Part shown: one piece after another, positions 1 to 5,173 of the stretch
Position numbering within the stretch: position 1 is the stretch's first letter
How the letters are laid out: each line of letters opens with the position of its first letter
Origin: Thermodesulfobacteriales bacterium
GTDB taxonomy: Bacteria; Desulfobacterota_D; UBA1144; Nemesobacterales; UBA2774
Assembly (NCBI GenBank): GCA_004525335.1
Contig: SPCL01000129.1
Span: forward strand, 1 to 5,782
Reading direction: 5' to 3'
DNA length: 5,782 nucleotides
Program-made: the position numbers and the translations under genes
The notes under the pieces: generated by a model
What the model was told of the DNA's origin: nothing
Database searches by the model: none
What the model saw: only the letters and a program-made list of their open reading frames with translations

Positions 1-425
1 GCTGTTTTCATGCCGGGGATCTTTCTTAGTAGACGAGTTGTTTCGGGACATCTTCTTGTGTTTTCATCACTTTCAAGACCGTATCCCGCAAGAAAAAAGG
101 TTTTCCAGTTGTTGTCGGTTGTGATAGTTTCAACCTCGGGCATTATTTCATGAAAGCTTGGGAGGTCTTCCCGTCTCTCCATAACCTGATCTAACTCTGC
201 CCTTATTTTCTCCCAGTTGTCTTCAATTTCTTTGACCCATGGAAAGGTTGAGTTTTCGTAAATAGGGGGATTCCCATGTTTGGAAAACTTAACATTGAAG
301 TTCTCTACCATGTTAATGAAAGATGCAATAAACCCATTTGCATATTCCTTAGTTTCATAATCAGCTTTTCTGTATTCTGTGTTTTGATTATTCTCTTGTG
401 TTTCTTTGTTTGTATCACTCATCAT
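1..425 (-). CDS. Aspartyl/asparaginyl beta-hydroxylase family protein (LpxO/AspH-like), partial at C terminus
   Basis: This is an open frame running off the left edge, so only about the first 141 residues are present. After a polar Asn/Gln/Glu/Lys-rich start come FPWVKEIEDNW (about residues 61-71), WKTFFLAGYG (107-116) and CPETTRLLRKIPGMK (126-140). These match the N-terminal half of the Fe(II)/2-oxoglutarate-dependent aspartyl/asparaginyl beta-hydroxylase domain, the family of AspH and the lipid A hydroxylase LpxO. The HxD...H iron ligands would lie beyond the window, so catalytic competence cannot be judged. No signal peptide or membrane segment is visible in this part. Two in-frame ATGs are adjacent (425 and 422). 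An AAAAGGA binding site lies 5-8 nt upstream of them, and the outer ATG is chosen arbitrarily. The gene follows the CDP-alcohol transferase by about 19 nt and is probably co-transcribed with it. The substrate (lipid, protein or amino acid) is unknown; the neighbours suggest an envelope lipid only by inference. Confidence 0.82.
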   Translation of the reverse strand, partial: MMSDTNKETQENNQNTEYRKADYETKEYANGFIASFINMVENFNVKFSKHGNPPIYENSTFPWVKEIEDNWEKIRAELDQVMERREDLPSFHEIMPEVETITTDNNWKTFFLAGYGLESDENTRRCPETTRLLRKIPGMKT

Positions 426-444
426 TTTTTTCCTTTTATAATAT

Positions 445-1767
445 TTAGTTCTGGATCTGTTTGTCAGGCTTAACTTTTCTTAGCTTAAGTATATCCTCAA
501 ATTGGTGAATAAAAAACAATATTGCAGCAATGGTCGTAAGTCCTAGTAACCATGGATAGCCTCCAAATATTGCTATAAAGACAAATGCTGTTGAATATAC
601 ATTTCGTCTTCCCATAGGGCGTACAATCTTTATGATTTTTCTCATAAAAGATGTTTTCTGGGGTTCAACGAGTTGATCCACTTCAAAATATGTAACCAAG
701 CTTCCTGAATTGGTGTATTTTGATAGGAAATAAAAAGACCATATTACAACAAATATGAAAATTGAAACATTTATCCCACCCAAAACAAGGGCAATTGGCT
801 TATCTGAAATTAAATAATACCCTATAGGTACTCCCAATAAGAAAGAAAGCACAGTAAACTGGTCTGAAATTGTATCAACCCACTGTCCTTTCCTGGTCTC
901 CATTAATTTAACCCTAGCTACTTCACCATCACACCTATCTAAAATAGTTGCCGCGTGCATCAAAAGGGCTCCTATCACAGGATGCCCTAAAACATAAAAT
1001 ATGCCGCATAACGAGCCTATAATATTTATTCCGATACTGATCATATTTGGGGTAAGAGGTGTTTTGATTAGTTGTCTGCTGGTAGGCAGAGAAAATTTAC
1101 TATTAATATTTATTGAGATCCATCCTGTAGCAGTTTTTCCTACATAGTTGAAAATGAGATCTTCCGCTTGTTTTGCCGTATTAGCGTCCTCAGACAATCG
1201 CATCCAATACTTACCGGAAAACTTTCTGTACTTAGCTTTCCCTTCATTTATCAGTTGAGGGATCATTGTGTTAAGTGACTTAGTGTCTGAGAAGTAGTGC
1301 CCTAACAGGTTGCCCGATGCTATAAAGGCCCCAACTGCTTTGCCCCCGTTAGAAGCTATTTCTTCAACACGGTCTTCATTCATTTTGATCCATGGATCAT
1401 CCGAAGTATCGGTTAGAATAAAGATATCATCCTTATCAACATCGGTATCAATAAAATTAGATAGCGCCTCGGGTGTCGTAAGAAGGTTTGATTGAAGTAT
1501 TAGATAGGGGATATCTTTAAAATCTATCTGTTCTTTTATTGTTGCCCAGTCTATAGAGCTCTCAATCCTATTGTCATTTGCCAAAAGATCTCTTAAGGGG
1601 GAGTCACTATCTTCTGTGATTATTGTGAAGTGATCAATTCCTGCTCTCTGAGCAGTAATTATTAGGCGCTTAATTTGAGGAAGTGAACCGAATTCGATAC
1701 CACCATAGGTGCTCAGGTCAGTGTTTTCTATAGCTCTACCTGCCGCTACAACTATTGCATGGTTCAT
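445..1767 (-). CDS. CDP-alcohol phosphatidyltransferase with N-terminal degenerate nucleotidyltransferase-like domain (IPCT-DIPPS-like layout)
   Basis: The 440-residue protein has two domains. The C-terminal part (about 225-425) is an integral-membrane CDP-alcohol phosphatidyltransferase. It carries the complete D-x2-D-G-x2-A-R-x8-G-x3-D-x3-D signature at D277, D280, G281, A284, R285, G294, D298 and D302. Hydrophobic segments lie near 241-275, 303-321, 325-349 and 391-422. Family members move a phospho-alcohol from a CDP-linked donor to an acceptor alcohol in the membrane. The N-terminal part (1-210) resembles a MobA/IPCT nucleotidyltransferase (VVAAG at 6-10, ILTD at 117-120, W188), but the GxGxR and PK motifs are absent. 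The usual W-x-DxD reads WMRLSED, with Arg190 and Ser192 in place of the aspartates, so this domain is probably inactive. The layout resembles fused inositol-1-phosphate cytidylyltransferase/di-myo-inositol-phosphate-phosphate synthase, but the substrate cannot be read. The start lies 4 nt after the upstream stop without a clear Shine-Dalgarno sequence, which suggests translational coupling. Confidence 0.87.
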   Translation of the reverse strand: MNHAIVVAAGRAIENTDLSTYGGIEFGSLPQIKRLIITAQRAGIDHFTIITEDSDSPLRDLLANDNRIESSIDWATIKEQIDFKDIPYLILQSNLLTTPEALSNFIDTDVDKDDIFILTDTSDDPWIKMNEDRVEEIASNGGKAVGAFIASGNLLGHYFSDTKSLNTMIPQLINEGKAKYRKFSGKYWMRLSEDANTAKQAEDLIFNYVGKTATGWISININSKFSLPTSRQLIKTPLTPNMISIGINIIGSLCGIFYVLGHPVIGALLMHAATILDRCDGEVARVKLMETRKGQWVDTISDQFTVLSFLLGVPIGYYLISDKPIALVLGGINVSIFIFVVIWSFYFLSKYTNSGSLVTYFEVDQLVEPQKTSFMRKIIKIVRPMGRRNVYSTAFVFIAIFGGYPWLLGLTTIAAILFFIHQFEDILKLRKVKPDKQIQN

Positions 1768-1771
1768 GTCG

Positions 1772-2545
1772 TTAACTTGTTTCTACTACTCTTAGGACCC
1801 TTTCTTGGTATGATTTCTTGATAAACTTATCAGAGTTGAGTCTTGCTTTAAATAAATCACTTGGATAATCAACATCCATCCAGAAAAGATCATCTATATC
1901 GAGTGACTTAACTTTATATCCTTTTTTGATTAGCCTGTGAATAGCTGAAATATACCATTTGTTTTCAGCCCCACTGGTTCTCATTTCTTCTTCTATGGAT
2001 CTCTTAAGTAGCTCAACCCCGGTGTCTCTGAAAACCCTGACACCTACTGACTCAGCAGATGCTCTGCTTGTTAATGTTTTGCTAATATCAACTATTTTAT
2101 TTTCTTGAATCACAACTTTCATATCTTCGTCTTCATAATTAGTTTTGCGTTTTACTGGAAGACAAATTTTTTCATCCCTCATTCTAAGAGCTTGCTCTAA
2201 TACATCTATTTCAAAAACATCATCACCGTTCATAACAACCATGTCGCTATCCATTTCTCCCCTGGCTATCCAGAGAGAGATAAGGCTATTTGTTGTTTGA
2301 TAAAATGGGTTATAGAGGGTTTTGATTTTCATTCCTAACCCGTCATAGTTTCTAAGAAAGTTTTCTACTTTCTCAAAACCAAATCCAACAACAATGACAA
2401 TTTCATCAATTCCACAATCTCTAATGTGGTTGATTTGATGCTCTAATATTGTCTCGCCGCCGATTTCTAACAAACACTTAGGAATATACTTTGTGTATGG
2501 GTAAAGCCTTTTGCCTCTACCGGCTGCAAGTATGACCGCTTTCAT
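1772..2545 (-). CDS. LicC-like sugar/alcohol-phosphate cytidylyltransferase (NTP_transferase family)
   Basis: The 257-residue protein has an intact nucleotidyltransferase fold. It shows the N-terminal LAAGRGKRL loop (G9, G11, R13), P22-K23, the NPFYQTTNSL segment (79-88), the metal-binding NGDD (106-109), ESVGVR (165-170) and the C-terminal WMDVDYP (222-228) with D224 and D226. The Y-N-P-x-Y-x2-T-N-S-L-x-S-L pattern is typical of phosphocholine or other phospho-alcohol cytidylyltransferases (LicC group, and inositol-1-phosphate cytidylyltransferase). It is less typical of glucose-1-phosphate enzymes. The expected reaction is CTP plus a phosphorylated alcohol or sugar giving a CDP derivative and pyrophosphate in the cytoplasm. 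The actual substrate is not determinable, so no gene symbol is given. The start is supported by GGAGAGGA placed 6 nt before the ATG. It heads an operon: the CDP-alcohol transferase that could use its product begins 4 nt after the stop. All motifs missing from that protein's N-terminal domain are present here. Confidence 0.83.
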   Translation of the reverse strand: MKAVILAAGRGKRLYPYTKYIPKCLLEIGGETILEHQINHIRDCGIDEIVIVVGFGFEKVENFLRNYDGLGMKIKTLYNPFYQTTNSLISLWIARGEMDSDMVVMNGDDVFEIDVLEQALRMRDEKICLPVKRKTNYEDEDMKVVIQENKIVDISKTLTSRASAESVGVRVFRDTGVELLKRSIEEEMRTSGAENKWYISAIHRLIKKGYKVKSLDIDDLFWMDVDYPSDLFKARLNSDKFIKKSYQERVLRVVETS

Positions 2546-2570
2546 TATATATCCTCTCCGCTTAATAAGG

Positions 2571-2639
2571 CTATGGTCTAGTCGTTATACTGTATAGGTG
2601 TTGTAAAAATGATAGATCGGATACGAAGTGCGTACCCAA
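2571..2639 (-). other. Possible 22-codon leader ORF behind a very strong Shine-Dalgarno sequence
   Basis: The leader of the cytidylyltransferase operon has AAAGGAGGAT (2650-2641) starting only a few nucleotides after the predicted transcription start. No ATG or GTG follows at a usable distance. A TTG at 2639 opens 22 codons (LGTHFVSDLSFLQHLYSITTRP) and stops 25 nt before the cytidylyltransferase start. The spacing to the TTG is only 3 nt, which is short. The peptide has no run of one amino acid that would suggest classical attenuation. The purine block could instead act as a 5' mRNA-stabilising ribosome-binding sequence. Whether it is translated is unproven. Confidence 0.2.
2619..2637 (-). 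repeat. Short hairpin in the cytidylyltransferase leader
   Basis: In the minus-strand transcript, GGGUACG and CGUAUCC pair over 7 bp (one G-U) around a CACUU loop, starting 3 nt after the strong AAAGGAGGAT block. No U-tract follows directly, so it is not an intrinsic terminator. It could stabilise the 5' end or limit access to the ribosome-binding block. The stem is short enough that chance remains possible. Confidence 0.35.
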
Positions 2640-2661
2640 GATCCTCCTTTAATAACTTTAA

Positions 2662-2690
2662 CTTATAACCTCGATTACATATTATGTCAA
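2662..2690 (-). promoter_or_regulatory. Sigma70-type promoter for the cytidylyltransferase/CDP-alcohol transferase/hydroxylase operon
   Basis: On the minus strand a perfect -35 hexamer TTGACA (2690-2685) is followed, after exactly 17 nt, by the -10 hexamer TATAAG (2667-2662), one mismatch from consensus. The predicted start is near 2655, giving a leader of about 110 nt before the first gene. It lies between the panD stop and the next gene. The three-gene set can therefore be transcribed independently of the pan operon. Confidence 0.72.
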
Positions 2691-2788
2691 TATTTATGAT
2701 GCATTTATTGTAATTTAGCTTCTGTTTTTGTTAAAATTATTTAAAATTTGAAGCTGCCCAACCATTTATAACAGGGAAATAATAACAA

Positions 2789-3178
2789 TTAACTTCTTGC
2801 TACTTCTAGTTTCTTCGTTTCGGGTTTAGTCCTTATGATATTGTTGCCTTCATCCACATATGTAAGCTTGGGGACATGGCTTTTACATTCCGCTTCATTA
2901 TAAGTAGCGAAGCTTGCAACTATTAAACAATCCCCCTCTCTAGCGAGATGAGCGGCGGCTCCATTAACGCATATAACGTTTGAGCCCCTTTTCCCCTCTA
3001 TAACATATGTAGTGAACCTATGTCCGTTTGTGATATTGAAAATGTGCACCTGTTCATAGTGGAATAGGTCTGCAGCATCCATTAGGTTTCTATCGACGGT
3101 AATGCTTCCTTCGTATTCGAGGTCAGCCTCAGTTACAATTGCCCTATGTATTTTAGATTTAAGAAGTATCCTATCCAT
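2789..3178 (-). CDS. panD: Aspartate 1-decarboxylase precursor
   Basis: This enzyme decarboxylates L-aspartate to beta-alanine, one of the two substrates of PanC. The 129-residue length is standard for the small bacterial pyruvoyl-dependent enzyme. The self-processing site is present as EYEGS, with cleavage expected between G24 and S25; Ser25 becomes the pyruvoyl group. Other family residues are in place: K9 and H11, Y22, R54 and Y58 (NGHRFTTY), N72 and the GAAAH stretch at 73-77. The C-terminal tail after about residue 115 is Lys/Glu-rich and looks unconserved. AAGGAG lies 8 nt before the ATG, which supports the start. The gene is the third of panB-panC-panD, 26 nt after panC. No PanZ-like maturation factor is visible nearby, so whether cleavage needs a partner cannot be said. 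Confidence 0.97.
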   Translation of the reverse strand: MDRILLKSKIHRAIVTEADLEYEGSITVDRNLMDAADLFHYEQVHIFNITNGHRFTTYVIEGKRGSNVICVNGAAAHLAREGDCLIVASFATYNEAECKSHVPKLTYVDEGNNIIRTKPETKKLEVARS

Positions 3179-3204
3179 TTTGTCTTCTCCTTACCTTATG
3201 TGCT

Positions 3205-4062
3205 CTAAAGTTTGGTATTATCAATAAGCCTTGTATTTCCAATCCTTGCAGCAATGGCTACTAAATCTCCCGGTTGTGCTTCTTTTTTAGACTCAAGAGT
3301 ATGTCCATTTCGTATTTCTAAGTAATCTATGTCGGTTATGGATGATTTGTTGAGAATTTCTATCCCATACTGAACTAGATCATTAGTATTCTTGTTACCT
3401 TCTTTAAATCTCTTTTCTATCTCACGAAGTGATTGTGATAGAGCTAATGCCCGTGCTCTATCTTCATGAGATAAATAAGCATTTCTTGAACTAAGAGCTA
3501 GCCCGTCTTCTTCTCTAATTATAGGCATCCCTATTATTTCAATTTCAAGATGAAGGTCTCTGACCATTTTCTTGATAATCAATAACTGCTGGTAATCCTT
3601 TTCTCCAAATACCGCTATATCCGGCTTAACAATATTGAAAAGTTTTAATACTACAGTTGTAACACCTTTAAAATGGCCTGGTCTAAATTGTCCGCAGAGT
3701 GGTTTCTGGAGTTCTTGGACTTCTACATAAGTCTCAAATCCCTCAGGGTAAATTTCGTTTACATCTGGGAAAAAGACCACGTCCACCCCAATCTCACTAA
3801 CTTTCTCTATATCCCCTTTTAAGTCTCTAGTATATTTATTGAAATCTTCATTAGGGCCAAATTGGGTAGGGTTTACAAAAATGCTCACCACTAGAAAGTC
3901 GCCTTTCTCTTTTGCCACTCGCATCAAGCTTAAATGCCCTTCGTGAAGGGCCCCCATTGTTGGGACAAAAGAAATAATGCGCCCCTCCTTTTTAATGCGG
4001 TTTGAAAGCGCCTGCATATCCTTAACGTTATCAACTATTTTTATATTAATATTTTCAGTCAT
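3205..4062 (-). CDS. panC: Pantoate--beta-alanine ligase (pantothenate synthetase)
   Basis: The enzyme condenses pantoate and beta-alanine with ATP, through a pantoyl-adenylate, to give pantothenate in the cytoplasm. The 285-residue length is normal. Visible signatures are PTMGALHEGH (34-43) with the HIGH-type nucleotide-binding motif HEGH, FVNPTQF (62-68), the pantoate-binding LCGQFRPGHFKGV (122-134), FGEKDYQQL (152-160), and IREEDGLALSSRN (182-194) containing the KMSKS-like loop. The start ATG overlaps the panB stop as ATGACTGA, an 8-nt overlap with no strong Shine-Dalgarno sequence. Translation is probably coupled to panB. It is the middle gene of the pan operon; panD, which supplies its beta-alanine, follows directly. 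Confidence 0.97.
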   Translation of the reverse strand: MTENINIKIVDNVKDMQALSNRIKKEGRIISFVPTMGALHEGHLSLMRVAKEKGDFLVVSIFVNPTQFGPNEDFNKYTRDLKGDIEKVSEIGVDVVFFPDVNEIYPEGFETYVEVQELQKPLCGQFRPGHFKGVTTVVLKLFNIVKPDIAVFGEKDYQQLLIIKKMVRDLHLEIEIIGMPIIREEDGLALSSRNAYLSHEDRARALALSQSLREIEKRFKEGNKNTNDLVQYGIEILNKSSITDIDYLEIRNGHTLESKKEAQPGDLVAIAARIGNTRLIDNTKL

Positions 4063-4852
4063 ATGAATGCTCAGATGATGGGAAGACCCCTTTCTTTACC
4101 TCGTCAACGTAATCTTTTGTGGCCTCTTTCATTGTTTCTCTTACTTCCGCGTATTTTTTTACGAACTTTGGCAGAGGTTCTTCTGAAAGACCGACCAGAT
4201 CGTTAATTACTAGAACCTGTCCATCGCAATCAGGACCTGCCCCTATTCCAATAGTTGGTATTTTAATTGAGCGTGTTATCTTCTTAGCCAGCTTTTGCGG
4301 GATGCTCTCCAATACTAAAGAAAAAGCACCTGCATCCTCGATTTTCTTCGCAAGTGCCAGCAATTCTGCCCCTTCACCCTTTCCCCTGCCTTGGAGCTTG
4401 TATCCACCCATATCGTGGAAAGATTGCGGTCTTAGGCCTATATGCCCCATAACCGGGATACCGGCTTTTCTTATTTCCCTAATTGTATCGATATAGTCGT
4501 TTGTCACTTCAAGCTTGACTGACTCAGCTCCTGCTTCCTTAACGAATCTGCCTGCGTTCTTCACGGCATCTTCTTTAGAAGACTGAAAAGACATAAAAGG
4601 CATATCGGCACAAAGATGTGCGTTTTGAATTCCTCTGGATACAATTCTCGTATGGTAAATCATCTCATCAACTGTTACAGGCAGTGTATTTGATAAGCCT
4701 TGAATTACATTGCCTACAGAGTCTCCAACTAAAACTATATCAACTCCTGCTTCATCAACTATTCTTGCTGTAGGAGCATCATAAGCTGTGATCATAACTA
4801 TCTTCTCTTTATCCTTCATCGAGCTTATGATTGGCACTGTTATTTTCTTCAT
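4055..4852 (-). CDS. panB: 3-methyl-2-oxobutanoate hydroxymethyltransferase (ketopantoate hydroxymethyltransferase)
   Basis: PanB transfers a hydroxymethyl group from 5,10-methylenetetrahydrofolate to 2-oxoisovalerate, giving ketopantoate, the first committed step to pantothenate. The 265 residues form the expected TIM-barrel pattern. Motifs seen are MITAYD (20-25), LVGDSVGN (41-48) with metal ligand D44, CADMPF (81-86) with D83, SVKLE (111-115) with the metal-ligand Glu, GHIGLRPQS (136-144), the catalytic-Glu segment LVLESIP (179-185) and GIGAGPDCDGQVLV (202-215). The start is preceded by a weak site (AGAG, 7 nt before ATG) lying just downstream of an intrinsic terminator, so expression is probably controlled in the leader. 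It is the first gene of panB-panC-panD. The reductase converting ketopantoate to pantoate is not in the window. Confidence 0.97.
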   Translation of the reverse strand: MKKITVPIISSMKDKEKIVMITAYDAPTARIVDEAGVDIVLVGDSVGNVIQGLSNTLPVTVDEMIYHTRIVSRGIQNAHLCADMPFMSFQSSKEDAVKNAGRFVKEAGAESVKLEVTNDYIDTIREIRKAGIPVMGHIGLRPQSFHDMGGYKLQGRGKGEGAELLALAKKIEDAGAFSLVLESIPQKLAKKITRSIKIPTIGIGAGPDCDGQVLVINDLVGLSEEPLPKFVKKYAEVRETMKEATKDYVDEVKKGVFPSSEHSYD

Positions 4853-4859
4853 TTGTTTT

Positions 4860-4863
4860 CTCT
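4860..4863 (-). promoter_or_regulatory. Weak panB ribosome binding site inside a segment able to pair with the leader
   Basis: AGAG sits 7 nt before the panB ATG. It is part of UUUAGAG (4866-4860), which repeats the 5' arm of the closing stem of the upstream leader element. The 3' arm of that stem (CCUCUAA, 4927-4921) is therefore complementary to six bases covering this site, allowing mutually exclusive pairing. The sequence shows the complementarity; the regulatory effect is inference. Confidence 0.4.
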
Positions 4864-4869
4864 AAACGT

Positions 4870-4905
4870 AAAAAAGCCAGATCGGGCAAAGAACCCTACT
4901 GGCTT
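4870..4905 (-). terminator. Intrinsic terminator in the panB leader (attenuator)
   Basis: The minus-strand RNA forms AAGCCAG/CUGGCUU, a perfect 7-bp stem (4905-4899 with 4880-4874). A further GGG/CCC pairing sits inside it across a small internal loop, and a run of six U (4875-4870) ends the structure. This is the classic Rho-independent form. It ends 17 nt before the panB start, inside the leader of the same operon. No minus-strand gene lies upstream of it in the spacer, since the next gene is divergent. It therefore most likely attenuates pan transcription rather than ending another unit. Confidence 0.72.
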
Positions 4906-4920
4906 ATTTGATTTTAATTA

Positions 4921-4989
4921 TTAGAGGTACGGCCTGTGTTCCGTCCTTTGTGATTGTTTATCAATTGTTTCCTCCGTCTCGGCCTCTAA
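4921..4989 (-). promoter_or_regulatory. Candidate structured leader RNA (riboswitch-like) upstream of panB
   Basis: A 69-nt minus-strand segment is closed by a perfect 7-bp stem, UUAGAGG (4989-4983) with CCUCUAA (4927-4921). Inside, GACGGA occurs twice (4978-4973 and 4945-4940). The second copy can form GGACGG/CCGU-A-CC with a single bulged A around an eight-base loop. A small AUUG/CAAU hairpin sits between the copies. About 15 nt after the element comes the intrinsic terminator, then panB. Pantothenate operon leaders in some Firmicutes, Chloroflexi and deltaproteobacteria carry the known 'pan' RNA motif, hairpins with bulged adenines. Whether this is a member could not be tested here. Element boundaries are set only by the closing stem. 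Confidence 0.5.
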
Positions 4990-5029
4990 AATAAGATCCA
5001 AGCGGCTATGCTTATCCTATAAAAGCCCT

Positions 5030-5060
5030 TATAAAGTAAAGAAACCAGGACAAATGTCAA
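5030..5060 (-). promoter_or_regulatory. Probable sigma70-type promoter for panBCD
   Basis: A perfect -35 hexamer TTGACA (5060-5055) faces panB. The best -10 candidates downstream are TTTATA (5035-5030, 19-nt spacer) or CTTTAT (18 nt), part of TTTATAAG. The spacing is longer than ideal, so the -10 assignment is uncertain. The start would be near 5023, giving a leader of about 170 nt that includes the structured element and the terminator. Confidence 0.5.
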
Positions 5061-5079
5061 TAACAATTAATTTTGTTAT
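5060..5079. repeat. Inverted repeat next to the panB -35, possible operator
   Basis: ATAACAA and TTGTTAT form a perfect 7-bp inverted repeat separated by TTAATT. It touches the first base of the panB TTGACA hexamer and lies about 45 bp upstream of the TATAAT of the divergent gene. Its size and position fit a binding site for a dimeric regulator that could serve both promoters. A+T richness makes chance symmetry possible. Confidence 0.35.
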
Positions 5080-5123
5080 AGTTATCGGTTTCGATTTTAA
5101 GTTTATTATATCAAAAGAACATC

Positions 5124-5129
5124 TATAAT
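5124..5129 (+). promoter_or_regulatory. Candidate -10 box for the phzF-family gene
   Basis: A perfect TATAAT lies 44 nt before the ATG of the PhzF-like gene. The -35 region 16-18 nt upstream (near 5100-5107, TTTATT or similar) is poor, so the promoter may be weak or activator-dependent. It is divergent from the panB promoter in the same spacer. Confidence 0.45.
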
Positions 5130-5173
5130 ATTTTTGAAGGATTTATAGTTTCAAAGATGAGGATTCGATACTT

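Noticed and set aside
276..473. 65-codon plus-strand open frame rich in Phe, Ile and Cys
   Set aside because: It lies antisense across the hydroxylase start and the end of the CDP-alcohol transferase. Both are clear family members, so the hydrophobic frame is a shadow of A+T-rich reverse codons.
1310..1495. 61-codon plus-strand open frame
   Set aside because: It is fully antisense to the N-terminal domain of the CDP-alcohol transferase, with no recognisable motif or binding site.
2619..2637. Leader hairpin as an intrinsic terminator
   Set aside because: The nearest U-run begins several bases after the stem and is short. The stem is 7 bp with a G-U pair.
2717..2755. AGCTTC...GAAGCT inverted repeat downstream of panD as a terminator
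   Set aside because: The stem is only 6 bp with a 27-nt A+T-rich loop and no U-tract on the minus strand, so it is not convincing as an intrinsic terminator.
2777..2792. TTAATTGTTATT shared by the end of panD and the panB promoter region
   Set aside because: It is a 12-base match in strongly A+T-rich sequence, partly within codons near the panD stop, and most likely chance.
4119..4496. 125-codon plus-strand open frame
   Set aside because: It is antisense to panB, whose motifs are unmistakable. Its Pro/Ser-rich composition is what the reverse of panB codons would give.
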